Shown: piece by piece, positions 16,457 to 26,887 of the stretch
Layout: each line of letters starts with the position of its first letter
Position numbering within the stretch: the first letter of the stretch is position 1
NCBI GenBank assembly: GCA_937875295.1
Contig: CALLXS010000051.1
Span: forward strand, 1 to 43,501
From: an uncultured bacterium
GTDB taxonomy: Bacteria; Bacteroidota; Ignavibacteria; Kapaibacteriales; UBA2268
Direction: 5' to 3'
Length of the DNA stretch: 43,501 bases
Position numbers and translations under genes: made by a program
Notes under the pieces: generated by a model
Told to the model about the DNA's origin: nothing
Databases searched by the model: none
What the model saw: only the letters and a program-made list of their open reading frames with translations

Positions 16457-18505
16457 TTGAATTTGCCCAATAAAATATTGCAAAAGCAGCACGTTTCTAT
16501 AGACATTTATTTTTTAAATAAATTAGCTGCTTTTGCATATTTTCTTTTTGCGATATTCGGAATTGCCCATTGCGAATTATCAGCAAATAACACACATTTC
16601 TCAAAAAAAAGCAAATCTCAAAAAGATACCCTAAAGTTTACTTCACCTGAAGTTGTGATTATAGGAAATCGAATAACCACTCAAAACACTATAAGCTCTG
16701 CCTCAACTACTTATTTCAGCAAAGAAGAAATAAGCAAAATTCCAGCTCTGCAAATAAGCGATATTATTAATAAATCTCCCGGTGTATATATTAAAAATTA
16801 TGGCGGAGCAGGCGGTATGAAAACCGCAAATATTAGAGGTACAAACGCATCACAGAGCATAATATTGCTCGATGGTGTGCAATTAAATTCAAAGCAAAAT
16901 TCAATCTATGACCTGAGCCTATTGCCACTATCGTTCATAGAAGAGATTGAAGTTACTCGAGGAGGTTCTTCAGACATATTTGGAGCAAATGCCTTAGGAG
17001 GAGCTATTAATTTGCTCTCTCCGAAACAAAAAAGCAATACATATAAAATTAATTATAATCTAGGTAGTTATAACGAACATAAATTATCACTAGCTTTGCC
17101 TACTTTTGAAGTAAATAATTTTCTTTTCACATTAGCAACAAGTGCACTATTATCAAAAGGAAATTACAAATTTAATTTCGATGAATATGGCGTTACAAAT
17201 GAATTACAGCGAGAAAACTCTCAATTTGATAATTTCGGAATATTTTTTAATTCGGACTATTTAATTAATGATGTAAACTTCTTGAACTTCAAAACTATTA
17301 ATACTTATACCGATAGAGGAGTACCGGGAGCAGTTGTACAAAATAGGATAGAATCAAAATACGCTACAATAAAAGAATTTTCTAGCTTTAATAATCTTTT
17401 ATATAATCTACAAATTAATAACAATTACTTTGTAAAAATTAATTTAATAGGTAAATATAATCATCAAAAATACAACGATGACCAACCAAATGCTATAGAA
17501 ACACTAAAAAGTGCTACATTTTTAAATACTGAATTTATTACCAATATTAACAATTTATGGAAGCTCCCTAATTTCAATATAAATTCTAATATAGAATATT
17601 CGTATTCAAATTTAATTGGAGATATGCTTGATAAATGTGTAGGAAGAGAAGTATCTCGTAATAATTTCTCTATTGCTCTTTACTTAGATAAAATTTTTCA
17701 AATTAAATCGAATCAAAATATTTCAATTACACCATCAGGTAGAATTGATTTATATTCCAATTTTAAGCCTTCATATTCTTATGCTATTGGTGGATTATAT
17801 CAGCTGTCTCTAAAAAATAAAAGTATATTTGAAATAAAAGGCAGGTATTCCAATAATTTTCGTATTCCATCTTTTAATGAATTATATTATTTTAATTATG
17901 GTACATCAGATTTAAGACCTGAGAAATCTCAATCATTTGATTTATCCACATCATTTGCATTTGTCGATATTTTTAAATTTGAAATTAGTGGTTTTCTGAT
18001 AAATACAAGAGACCAAATTATTAGTATTCCCAAAAATACAATTTCATGGGCAGCGATGAATTTAGGAAAAGTACTCACTAATGGCATTGAAATTTTATTA
18101 TCCACAAGTGCTTTTGACAAAAAATTGCAAACTTCTTTTGCTTACACATTACAAGAAGCAAGAGATAAATCTCTGGAATCTCTTAATTATAATAAATTAA
18201 TAATTTATACTCCTCAAGAGATATTAAATGCGACAATTTCATATTCTCCTATCAAACCTATATTTTTGCAGCTTAATGGAGAATATACCTCACATAGATT
18301 TTCTCTACCAGATAATAGTTACGAATCTATGCTTTCGAATTATTTAATTTTGAATTCATCAATTGCTTATCAATTTAATTATAATAAAATTGATTGCAGA
18401 TTACAATTTGAAATCAATAATATTTTAAATAACAATTATCATATTATTTTAAATTATCCAATGCCCGGTAGAATATTTAGAATTGGGCTAAAATTAGAAA
18501 TATAA
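16457..18505 (+). CDS. btuB: TonB-dependent outer-membrane receptor, BtuB-like
   Basis: Outer-membrane beta-barrel receptor, 682 residues, for energy-dependent cobalamin import. The signal segment KLAAFAYFLFAIFGIAHC is followed by a possible TonB box (EVVIIGNRI), a plug domain (ISDIINKSPGVYIKNYGGAGG; ILLDGVQLN; IEEIEVTRGGSSDIFGANALGG) and barrel strands to a C-terminal FRIGLKLEI. The start is TTG; no in-frame ATG occurs before the plug, so the rare start is needed to keep the signal peptide. Substrate assignment rests on the riboswitch and the BtuG-like neighbour. The next gene begins 4 nt after the stop. Confidence 0.85.
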   Translation: MNLPNKILQKQHVSIDIYFLNKLAAFAYFLFAIFGIAHCELSANNTHFSKKSKSQKDTLKFTSPEVVIIGNRITTQNTISSASTTYFSKEEISKIPALQISDIINKSPGVYIKNYGGAGGMKTANIRGTNASQSIILLDGVQLNSKQNSIYDLSLLPLSFIEEIEVTRGGSSDIFGANALGGAINLLSPKQKSNTYKINYNLGSYNEHKLSLALPTFEVNNFLFTLATSALLSKGNYKFNFDEYGVTNELQRENSQFDNFGIFFNSDYLINDVNFLNFKTINTYTDRGVPGAVVQNRIESKYATIKEFSSFNNLLYNLQINNNYFVKINLIGKYNHQKYNDDQPNAIETLKSATFLNTEFITNINNLWKLPNFNINSNIEYSYSNLIGDMLDKCVGREVSRNNFSIALYLDKIFQIKSNQNISITPSGRIDLYSNFKPSYSYAIGGLYQLSLKNKSIFEIKGRYSNNFRIPSFNELYYFNYGTSDLRPEKSQSFDLSTSFAFVDIFKFEISGFLINTRDQIISIPKNTISWAAMNLGKVLTNGIEILLSTSAFDKKLQTSFAYTLQEARDKSLESLNYNKLIIYTPQEILNATISYSPIKPIFLQLNGEYTSHRFSLPDNSYESMLSNYLILNSSIAYQFNYNKIDCRLQFEINNILNNNYHIILNYPMPGRIFRIGLKLEI

Positions 18506-18509
18506 ACTT

Positions 18510-19376
18510 ATGAAAAAAATTATATTATTATTACTCCTTACCGGATTAACTAATTTATTTGCTGAAAATAATTTCATTTCAATCGACACCGTATATAATT
18601 TTTCACCCGGTAGCGATCAAAACAATGGTCAAAGCAGTTTGTATTACCCAGCAAATATTTTTGGACTCCCCTATGAATTAGCTGATACATTAGTCCCAGT
18701 ATCATCGCCTGAAGATTTACTATCGATTGGTTTAAATGGCGAAATTACAATTGGATTTAAAAATTATAAGATAATAGATAAGCCCGGTATAGATTTTATT
18801 ATTTATGAAAATGTAATGTGGAATAGAATTGAGAAAAAATATTTTGTTGAGCCAGCTCAAGTCTCTGTAAGCTATGATGGGATTAATTTTATAGCATTTC
18901 CTTTTGATTCTGCCACTTTAAAAGGATGCGCCGGCATCAGTCCTACAAAAGGGAAAATGGTCAATATTGACATTTTAGCAAGTGGTGGAGATGGATTTGA
19001 TATTGCTGATTTAGGTCTAAAAGAAATAAAATATATTAAAATAAAAGATATAACCGAAATTTTAAAAGACCCCAATCATTACTACCATGATCCTACAATT
19101 TCTGGGTTTGACTTAGATGCAGTAGTTGGAATTAATTACGAAAAAATATTTAATTCAATTGCTGACAATATCTCTTCTCACTTTGCTTCTCTAAAAGATA
19201 TTATAAGCCAAAATCCAAATGCTCAATTAGCTTTTTATAATATTTTAGGTGAAAAACAAATTTCAAGTAAGTGCAAAGATTATGAAGATGTTATTAATCA
19301 ATTACCTAACGGAAATTATATTGTAATTATAAAAATAGATAATTCACATAATGAATATTTTAAAATCAAAATATAA
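18510..19376 (+). CDS. Cell-surface protein of the cobalamin operon with T9SS-like C-terminus
   Basis: Secreted protein of 288 residues with a signal peptide ending near NLFAE. The body (about 30-215) has the pattern FSPGSDQNNG, IFGLP, PEDLLSIGLNGEITIGF, GIDFIIYEN, VSVSYDGINF and SGFDLDAVVGI. I associate this pattern with surface proteins found beside B12-type TonB receptors in Bacteroidota, from memory and not from a search. The last 50 residues (AFYNILGEKQ, LPNGNYIVIIKI, EYFKIKI) look like a short T9SS sorting domain. It overlaps the next gene by 26 nt, so the two are translationally linked. Confidence 0.65.
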   Translation: MKKIILLLLLTGLTNLFAENNFISIDTVYNFSPGSDQNNGQSSLYYPANIFGLPYELADTLVPVSSPEDLLSIGLNGEITIGFKNYKIIDKPGIDFIIYENVMWNRIEKKYFVEPAQVSVSYDGINFIAFPFDSATLKGCAGISPTKGKMVNIDILASGGDGFDIADLGLKEIKYIKIKDITEILKDPNHYYHDPTISGFDLDAVVGINYEKIFNSIADNISSHFASLKDIISQNPNAQLAFYNILGEKQISSKCKDYEDVINQLPNGNYIVIIKIDNSHNEYFKIKI

Positions 19377-20439
19377 AATAATAATATTATTTTTTTCTTT
19401 TTCAATAGTTTTTACTTCTTGCGTAAAAGAACCAGTTTCTCCTTTAATATCATCTAATGATACATCATCAAAAGGTATTTATGTGATTTGCGAGGGATTA
19501 TGGCATTATGATAATTCAGCATTATCAAAAATAAACGAAAATGACGGTAATATCATTCCTAATTACTTCCAATTAATTAATAATTATAAACTTGGCGATT
19601 TAGCAAATGGTGGTATAATGTATAAAAATGATTTATATATTGTGCTTACTACTCCTGCTATCATCGAAAAAATCAATTTATTAACCGGAAAGAGCATCGG
19701 TAGGTTAAAACTTAAGCCGGAATCAGATCCTCGCAAAATTTATATTCTAAACGATACTACAGCTTATATCACTAATTTGATGAATCACAGTGTGAGCGTA
19801 ATTAATCCTCGCGATATGATTGATAAAAATATTGAAATAACTGTAGGACCAGCCCCAGAAAATATAAGCGGAGATGGAAAATATGTCTATGTTGCTAATT
19901 CAGGTTTTGGTGATTATCTTTATGATGAGCCCGGAGCTGGCACTATTTCAGTAATTAATTCTGCTAATAATAATGAAATCAATAAAATTCCATGTGGAGA
20001 AAACATTATTGAAGTCAAATATAATAAAAAATTAAATAGGTTATATGCATGTTACTTCCACTTACCATCGAATAAAGATTCTGTAGGAGGAATAGTCGAA
20101 TATAGTTTGCCACACCAAAAGGAAATTAATAGATTAAGAAGCAGAGCTAATGCAATTGCTTTTTCTGAAGATGAAGTTGATATGTTTTACAATACTGATG
20201 AAGGAATTTATCGCATAAATTTACTTAATAATGAATTTAAACCTGAATTAATTATCAAAAATCCAAACCAAAAAGAAAAATGGTATTCTATTGCTCAATA
20301 TGGAAATAAAATTTATATTGGCAATGCAAAAAATTATCAGACTAAAGGAGAAGTCATTGTCTATTCAATGTCAAATTTCTCTCAACCTATCGCTAAATAT
20401 GAAGTCGGTCTAAATCCAAATACAATTATTAAATATTAG
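19351..20439 (+). CDS. BtuG-like beta-propeller surface lipoprotein
   Basis: Lipoprotein of 362 residues with lipobox FTSC (Cys24). The rest is a YncE-type propeller with repeated blades: GIYVICEGLWHYDNSALSKI, GDLANGGIMYKNDLYIVLT, AYITNLMNHSVSVINPRDM, GKYVYVANSGFGDYLYDEPGAGTISVIN and YGNKIYIGNAKNY. BtuG proteins of Bacteroides have this architecture, sit on BtuB and bind cobalamin very tightly; position behind a cobalamin riboswitch and a BtuB-like receptor supports that role. The ATG lies inside the previous gene. btuCDF import genes are not in the window. Confidence 0.8.
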   Translation: MNILKSKYKIIILFFSFSIVFTSCVKEPVSPLISSNDTSSKGIYVICEGLWHYDNSALSKINENDGNIIPNYFQLINNYKLGDLANGGIMYKNDLYIVLTTPAIIEKINLLTGKSIGRLKLKPESDPRKIYILNDTTAYITNLMNHSVSVINPRDMIDKNIEITVGPAPENISGDGKYVYVANSGFGDYLYDEPGAGTISVINSANNNEINKIPCGENIIEVKYNKKLNRLYACYFHLPSNKDSVGGIVEYSLPHQKEINRLRSRANAIAFSEDEVDMFYNTDEGIYRINLLNNEFKPELIIKNPNQKEKWYSIAQYGNKIYIGNAKNYQTKGEVIVYSMSNFSQPIAKYEVGLNPNTIIKY

Positions 20440-20574
20440 TAATTTAATTTTTGCTTTTTGCGATATACTATTTTAAAAATTATTAATTTTGTAATTCTTT
20501 ACTTTATACATTTAAAAGTATATAGTAAAGTTATTTTATTAAACAGATATTAAAATAAATAGGATATATACAAA

Positions 20575-23118
20575 ATGACTTCTAAAGAAATCAGGAATTC
20601 ATTCTTAGAATTTTTCAAAAATAAAAATCATAGAATAGTACCAAGCGCCCCGGTAATTCCTCATGGCGACCCTACATTATTATTCACTAATGCTGGAATG
20701 AATCAATTTAAAGATGTGTTCCTAGGCAATGGCACTAGAGATTATAAACGCGCAGCTGATTCGCAAAAATGTATAAGAGTAAGCGGAAAGCACAATGATT
20801 TAGAAGAAGTCGGAGTCGATACATATCATCATACATTATTTGAGATGCTTGGAAATTGGAGTTTTGGTGATTATTATAAAGCCGAAGCAATACAATGGGC
20901 ATGGGAATTACTTACTGATGTTTGGAAATTAGACCCTAAGAGATTATATATTACTGTGTATAAAAGCGATGACGAAGCATATAATATTTGGAAAAATTAT
21001 GTGTCTGAAAATCATATTCAGAGATTTGCCGAAAAAGATAATTTCTGGGAAATGGGAGAAACCGGACCTTGTGGACCTTGCTCAGAAATTCATTATGATC
21101 GCACTTTAGATAATTCCGGGGCAACACTTGTAAATGCTGGTGTTCCGGAAGTAATCGAAATATGGAATTTGGTGTTTATTCAATTCAATAGAAAACCTGA
21201 TGGCTCATTAGAAGAATTAAGTGCTAAATATGTCGATACTGGTATGGGATTCGAGAGAATAACTTCTGTTATTCAAAATAAAAATTCTAACTATGACACC
21301 GATATTTTTATGCCACTGATTAATAAAATATCAGAATTATCCGGTAAAAAATATTATCAAGAATTAGACAACCCCGATGGAATTGCTATGAGAGTGATAG
21401 CTGATCACGTCCGCACATTGTCCTTTGCTATTGCTGATGGAGCTTTACCCGGTAATGAAGGAAGAAGTTATGTGCTAAGGAGAATTTTAAGGCGTGCATC
21501 AAGATATGCTAAAAATCTTGGTTTCAAAGAACCAATGATTTATAAATTAGTAGAAATTCTAAAAACTGAAATGTCTGAAGTATATCCAGAGCTAATTGAG
21601 CAATATGAGATGATTACAAAAGTAATTAAAGCTGAAGAAGAAAGCTTTTTGGAAACATTGGAAAAAGGATTACAAATTTTCGACAAAATAACCGAAAAAT
21701 TAAATAAACAAAATGAAAAAGTTGTAAGCGGAGAAGATGCTTTTCAACTATATGATACATTCGGATTCCCTCTCGATTTGACAGAATTAATTGCTCGCGA
21801 GCAAGGTTTTTCAATCGATATTAAACGCTTCGAAGAGCTGATGCAAGAACAAAAAGACCGCTCACGCGCAGCTCGTAAAGTCAATATTCAAGAAGTTGAA
21901 GTTCCTATTTTAGATGCAAGTACTGATTTCATTGGTTATGAACAAAATAATTGCGATGCTACAGTTTTATTTGTAAATGATAATCAAATTGTATTAGACC
22001 GCACACCGCTTTATACTGAATCTGGTGGACAAGTCTCGGATGCTGGGATTATTATAATAAATGGAACTTCATATCAAGTTATAAATTCTAAAAAGTCTGC
22101 TTCTGCTGTAATTCATTACACTGATAGAGATATTGATGCTAAAGTAGGAGATAAAGCACAAGTATCTTTCGATTTGAAAAACCGTAGAGCTATTATGCGA
22201 AATCACTCTGCTACACATTTATTGCATTCTGCTTTACGTCAAGTACTTGGCAATCATGTGCAACAAGCCGGTTCAGCAGTTTCTGCTGAAGCACTAAGAT
22301 TTGATTTTAATCATTTTGAAAAAGTATCAAATAATGATATAGAAAAAATCGAAAAAATCGCAAATGATAAAGTTCTAGAAGGAATTGATGTAAAAATTAA
22401 TGTTTTATCATTAGAAGATGCACGGAAAAATCCAGATATTAAAATGTTCTTTGGTGATAAATATGGTGATGTGGTGCGTTCTATTACGATGGATGAAAAC
22501 TATTCGATAGAATTATGCGGTGGTACTCACGTAAAAAATACCTCTGAAATAGGACTTATTAAAATTGTTTCTGAATCTTCTATTGCTGCAGGTGTCCGCA
22601 GAATTGAAGCAGTTACAGGCGAAGGAGTCTTACAGTTTATCGAAAATCAAAAAAATGATATATTAAAAGAAAAACATACCATTGAGGAACTGCACTCAAA
22701 AATTCACAATTTAGAAAAAGAAATTTCATTATTAAAACAAGGTGATATTTCTAAAGGATTCGAAGAATGGGCGAAATCAGCAAAAATGGTAGGAGATGTT
22801 CGATTAGTTACTAAAATCATTGAGACTGACGATAAAGAAAGCGTAATAACCACTGCAGAAAATTTAAGAGATTTCCTCTCAAAAAGTAGTATTGGAGTAT
22901 TAGCATGTGTAATTGATGGCAAAGCCCAAATTACTTGTGTAGTAACCGATGATATTAAAAACAAATATCCAGCCGGGAAATTAGTCGGCGATGCTGCTAA
23001 ACAGCTTGGTGGTGGCGGTGGTGGAAAACCCCATTTAGCTTCGGCTGGAGGAAAAGATATTGAAAAATTACCTGAAGTAATTAATAATTTTTCAGAAATT
23101 ATTAAGAAATTTGCTTAA
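20575..23118 (+). CDS. alaS: Alanyl-tRNA synthetase
   Basis: Class II aminoacyl-tRNA synthetase charging tRNA-Ala, 847 residues. The N-terminal catalytic domain starts SKEIRNSFLEFFKNKNHRIVPSAP and contains the motif 2/3 segments GPCGPCSEIHYD and VDTGMGFERI. The editing domain zinc site is complete (HSATHLLHSALR and CGGTHVKNT). The C-terminal C-Ala domain ends with GGGGGGKPHLASAGG. A -7-like TAATTTTG lies at 20484-20491 with TTTG 23 nt further upstream, a little long for the promoter. A clear terminator follows. Confidence 0.97.
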   Translation: MTSKEIRNSFLEFFKNKNHRIVPSAPVIPHGDPTLLFTNAGMNQFKDVFLGNGTRDYKRAADSQKCIRVSGKHNDLEEVGVDTYHHTLFEMLGNWSFGDYYKAEAIQWAWELLTDVWKLDPKRLYITVYKSDDEAYNIWKNYVSENHIQRFAEKDNFWEMGETGPCGPCSEIHYDRTLDNSGATLVNAGVPEVIEIWNLVFIQFNRKPDGSLEELSAKYVDTGMGFERITSVIQNKNSNYDTDIFMPLINKISELSGKKYYQELDNPDGIAMRVIADHVRTLSFAIADGALPGNEGRSYVLRRILRRASRYAKNLGFKEPMIYKLVEILKTEMSEVYPELIEQYEMITKVIKAEEESFLETLEKGLQIFDKITEKLNKQNEKVVSGEDAFQLYDTFGFPLDLTELIAREQGFSIDIKRFEELMQEQKDRSRAARKVNIQEVEVPILDASTDFIGYEQNNCDATVLFVNDNQIVLDRTPLYTESGGQVSDAGIIIINGTSYQVINSKKSASAVIHYTDRDIDAKVGDKAQVSFDLKNRRAIMRNHSATHLLHSALRQVLGNHVQQAGSAVSAEALRFDFNHFEKVSNNDIEKIEKIANDKVLEGIDVKINVLSLEDARKNPDIKMFFGDKYGDVVRSITMDENYSIELCGGTHVKNTSEIGLIKIVSESSIAAGVRRIEAVTGEGVLQFIENQKNDILKEKHTIEELHSKIHNLEKEISLLKQGDISKGFEEWAKSAKMVGDVRLVTKIIETDDKESVITTAENLRDFLSKSSIGVLACVIDGKAQITCVVTDDIKNKYPAGKLVGDAAKQLGGGGGGKPHLASAGGKDIEKLPEVINNFSEIIKKFA

Positions 23119-23140
23119 AAATTAATGATATAAATTTTAT

Positions 23141-23171
23141 AAAAGCTACTTTCAAAAGTAGCTTTTTTTTT
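23141..23171 (+). terminator. Intrinsic terminator after alaS
   Basis: AAAAGCTACT (23141-23150) pairs with AGTAGCTTTT (23157-23166) around TTCAAA and runs into a T tract. Confidence 0.88.
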
Positions 23172-23313
23172 AAAAATAACAATAATAATGTTGTTAATTA
23201 CTTTTAAAAAACTTGTCGAAGCATAGACACAAGAATTTTAAGTGTGAAGAAGTTATTTTATGATAAATCAACACAAATTTTAAGTGATAATGAAAAAATA
23301 TGTAGTTATAAAA

Positions 23314-26154
23314 TTACTTCTTAATAAACCAACCCAAAGAACTGTCCCGCATCAATAGCAGATATTTACCTTGTGGAAGCTTTGATACATTAATTTCATT
23401 TATCTCCTGTAAATTATTATATTTTGCTACTTGCACAATCTCGCCTCTAATATTATAAATTAGAATATTTTCTCTACTATAATTAATATATTTTTCTTTA
23501 TTTAGTATTTTTAAGAATACAATATCATTTACTGGGTTTGGAGATATTTCGCAATCAATATTAAATGAATCATCATTTACATAAGTTCTTCTATAACCTA
23601 GAGCTAATCTATCTATTAGATCCTTTTCATTTTCGGCAAAAGCAATAATAATATCGAATTTATTTTTATCGCCTTTTTGCATTGTTTTAGTAAATTTCAT
23701 CCCAGATGCAGTTAATAAATCACCCATTGATGCAGTTTGTAGAGTTGTTCCGGAGTTAAAAACTGATGTTAAATTATATTTATTGTCATCAAAGCTATTA
23801 AATTCAAATCCAGCTGTTTGAGCAACTCCCCAATCATCAAAAGTAAAAGCCAAAGTAGCAATATTTTTATTTCGTTCGAAATTACTTACTATTTGTGCTG
23901 CAGATTTAATTTTATCCGCTTCTTCGGGTATGCCTTGAGGAAAATAACTGCTTAAATTTTCTGATGAATTAGGCAAATCCCAATCAAAAAATATCCCATA
24001 AGCTGGATTAGCAATAGATATTTTGCCATTATTTTGCAATTCTAATTCAATTCTGATAATCGGTAATGAGTCATCAACAAATGAGTACTTACTCGAAAGA
24101 GCAATATCGTAATAATCAGTCGAATTTGATAAATTTATAATACTAATATTGCTATTTTCCCCATTTAATCGCTTAAGCGGAATGAAATCATAAAAGCCTG
24201 AATATGATTCAGTACCAGCAGTAAAAACGTCTTGACCTACTGTAAGAGTAATTCCTGCTCTTCGCGATAAATAAGATGGTTCGCCATTAATTGTAAAGCC
24301 TTTACCGTAATCAGTTTTATCATTTATAGAAAAACCAAATCTACCATAATCGCTTACACTAAAGGTCAAAGTTTTGTTAGAAAAAGTTGTAATATCATCA
24401 TTAAAATAAACAGGAAATATGAAATAATCAATGTAATTATTATCCTTATAAATATTCACTCTAAAAGCAGAAAAGTCAGGTTGATTGCCTGTAACTTTAA
24501 ATTTAAAACCATTTATTTCAAAATCACTTTTACCTTTGATATTACTTATATTTACTTCTTTATTAATAAGTTCTATCCCATTAGAATTTCCAAAGTATTC
24601 TAATTTAAAAGTAATATTATCTGCATCTGCAAAATAGCTATGAGCATTTATTTTTATATTATATTCCTTATCTCTCTCGCTTAGTCTATTTATTTTATTA
24701 TTTTCATTATCAAAAAAATCAATTTTTTGAGGTCTTAATGATATAATGCTCGATGGCGGATTATTAATTGCTTTCATAAAATTTACAAATCCGGGTAGAA
24801 AAAATTCATAACCTAAGTTATTATCTCGCACATCATCGACACAAAGCCTTGCAAATTCTATGGTCTCTATTGGATTTAATTCTGGATATTTCGAACGAAT
24901 CAATGCCACAAATCCCGAGATAATCGGAGTTGCATAAGAAGTTGAATTTGTCGAAATAGAATATCCATATTTATCGATTGATTTATTAGTACCAGGGGCT
25001 AAAATTGATGTTTGTAAACTTAATGTAGTAGTCGATGATATTGCATTACCATAACTATTTGAAGCTCCTACTCCGAGTACACCACTATAATTAGCAGGAT
25101 AATATACATCATTTAAAGAACTTTCGCCAGCTCTATTCCCACTTGCAGCGACTACTACTACATTCCGAGAAATTGCGAAATTAATTATATCTTGTTCAAA
25201 TTGTGAAAATGGTTTGTTTGCCTTTCCCCAACTGCAATTTACTACGCTTAATCCACGCACTCCAGCATAAATAATAGACTGATAACCATATCTTACGCTG
25301 CTACCTACAGCCACTTTAATTGGAAAATATTTACATTGATTCCCAGCTCCAGCTATTCCAATTGAATTATCTGTTGTAGCAGATGCTATGCTTGTTACGA
25401 TTGTCCCATGATCTACATCTGGATTATTCACATAATCTTTTTCTGAATTATCTTCTTTAAATGCAAAATTATACCCAGCATAATCATCTATATAACCATT
25501 ATTATCATTATCAATACCATCGCGGGGGATTTCAGCAGTATTATAAGCGATATTATCTTTTAAGTCAATGTGAGACACTTGAGTACCTGCATCGCTTATA
25601 CCAATAATAGTGCTACTTGAGCCAATTAATCCTTTTGAAAAAGCTTCTTTTGCTTTTATGCTTTCTAAAGAAAATTGGTCTTCATACCATTGGTCATTAG
25701 GTTGCTCTGGTGAGAGTAATTCATAAGTGTAATATGGTTCTATTGCTTCAATTTCTGGATATTCTTGTTTAATTTTTTTTTCAAATTCTTTAAATGGAAT
25801 ATCGGTATTATATAATAAAATGTACGTTCGGCTGATTTTATCACCAATTTCATCATTTGCTGATAGAATATTTGATTTTTTAAATTGCAAAGAATTTGAC
25901 AAATTGTTTGGCAAAAGTGGAATTAATTCAAATCCATTATTTTTGGATTGAAATTTACTTTTGTTTGTATTTGGTTTTAGTCTAATCCAAACGGCACCTT
26001 CTAAAGTATTGATTATTTTACCTTTGTAATTTATATTTATCTCTTTTCTATTATTTATATCTTGATTAAGAAAGTCTTGAGATGTTGCGACATTAATTGA
26101 AAAAATAATAACAAATAGTAAAATAAATGATTTATATATGGAGCAGAATTTCAT
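23314..26154 (-). CDS. Subtilisin-like serine protease (S8) with T9SS sorting domain
   Basis: Secreted protease of 946 residues. A Sec signal peptide ends near INVATSQ. A propeptide-like region reaches about residue 150 and is followed by the S8 catalytic domain with Asp in GISDAGTQVSHIDL, His in DHGTIVTSIA and Ser in NSTSYATPIISGFVAL. Asn in VVVAASGNRAG helps form the oxyanion hole. About 400 residues of beta-rich sequence follow. The C-terminus (ISPNPVNDIVFLKIL, ILIYNIRGEIV, LPQGKYLLLM, GWFIKK) is a T9SS type A sorting signal. It is divergent from the ComEA-like gene. Confidence 0.93.
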   Translation of the reverse strand: MKFCSIYKSFILLFVIIFSINVATSQDFLNQDINNRKEININYKGKIINTLEGAVWIRLKPNTNKSKFQSKNNGFELIPLLPNNLSNSLQFKKSNILSANDEIGDKISRTYILLYNTDIPFKEFEKKIKQEYPEIEAIEPYYTYELLSPEQPNDQWYEDQFSLESIKAKEAFSKGLIGSSSTIIGISDAGTQVSHIDLKDNIAYNTAEIPRDGIDNDNNGYIDDYAGYNFAFKEDNSEKDYVNNPDVDHGTIVTSIASATTDNSIGIAGAGNQCKYFPIKVAVGSSVRYGYQSIIYAGVRGLSVVNCSWGKANKPFSQFEQDIINFAISRNVVVVAASGNRAGESSLNDVYYPANYSGVLGVGASNSYGNAISSTTTLSLQTSILAPGTNKSIDKYGYSISTNSTSYATPIISGFVALIRSKYPELNPIETIEFARLCVDDVRDNNLGYEFFLPGFVNFMKAINNPPSSIISLRPQKIDFFDNENNKINRLSERDKEYNIKINAHSYFADADNITFKLEYFGNSNGIELINKEVNISNIKGKSDFEINGFKFKVTGNQPDFSAFRVNIYKDNNYIDYFIFPVYFNDDITTFSNKTLTFSVSDYGRFGFSINDKTDYGKGFTINGEPSYLSRRAGITLTVGQDVFTAGTESYSGFYDFIPLKRLNGENSNISIINLSNSTDYYDIALSSKYSFVDDSLPIIRIELELQNNGKISIANPAYGIFFDWDLPNSSENLSSYFPQGIPEEADKIKSAAQIVSNFERNKNIATLAFTFDDWGVAQTAGFEFNSFDDNKYNLTSVFNSGTTLQTASMGDLLTASGMKFTKTMQKGDKNKFDIIIAFAENEKDLIDRLALGYRRTYVNDDSFNIDCEISPNPVNDIVFLKILNKEKYINYSRENILIYNIRGEIVQVAKYNNLQEINEINVSKLPQGKYLLLMRDSSLGWFIKK

Positions 26155-26278
26155 TTTCAGTAAAATCTATTTTTATAAAAAATAATTATATCAAAATTAC
26201 AAAATTTTATCAAATTAATATATCATTTTGTTAAATTAGTATTTATTTTTGTAATTATTTCAATTAATATGATTTGTC

Positions 26279-26815
26279 TTGAATCGAAAAATAATAAATA
26301 TTATACAAAATAAATTCAAAATATCTAAATTTGAATTATTTGCTGTTGGAATTTTGTTTAGTGGATTAATAATTGCAACAATAATTAGCTTAGTTAAAGA
26401 TATAGATGGTTTTGATGAAAATAAAATATTCGAAAATGAAATAAATAAAATTGCTCGACAACAACAAAAATCATATACTGGTAGCGAACCAATTGCGATC
26501 TCTCAAAGTCGAGATATAAATAATAATATTCAGCAATTTGTACCGACTGATATTTCTCAAAATCAAATTGATAATAATGATAACCTTTTTCAAACGCACA
26601 AAAAAGAAAAACTATCTATAAATGAAAAAATAAATATCAATTCAGCTAATAAGGCAGATTTAATGAAACTTCCGGGAATTGGTGAGAAAATGGCAAATGA
26701 AATTCTTAAGTATAGAGCTAAAAACAAATTTAATAAAATAGAAGATATTATGAAAGTCAAAGGCATAGGATCAAAAAAATACAATTCTATGAAAAATAAT
26801 ATTATCGTAACATAA
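26279..26815 (+). CDS. ComEA-like helix-hairpin-helix membrane protein
   Basis: Protein of 178 residues with one transmembrane helix at about 19-39 (FELFAVGILFSGLIIATIISL), a polar low-complexity linker, and a ComEA-type double helix-hairpin-helix at about 115-178: ININSANKADLMKLPGIGEKMANEIL, then FNKIEDIMKVKGIGSKKYNSM. Such proteins bind double-stranded DNA at the cell envelope during natural transformation, although short versions in Bacteroidota are not proven to do so. The start is TTG; the nearby ATG at 26269 is out of frame. The promoter region is shared with the divergent protease. Confidence 0.8.
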   Translation: MNRKIINIIQNKFKISKFELFAVGILFSGLIIATIISLVKDIDGFDENKIFENEINKIARQQQKSYTGSEPIAISQSRDINNNIQQFVPTDISQNQIDNNDNLFQTHKKEKLSINEKININSANKADLMKLPGIGEKMANEILKYRAKNKFNKIEDIMKVKGIGSKKYNSMKNNIIVT

Positions 26816-26887
26816 AAGTCAAATCAACCGTAATATACAATATGCTTTAATTTATTAACTAATAAATGATTAAAAGGAATTATTAAA

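Noticed and set aside
23211..23220. CTTGTCGAAG after alaS resembling the core of the hsdS repeat element
   Set aside because: Only about 10 bp match, with no complementary arms; it could be a decayed copy but chance is not excluded.
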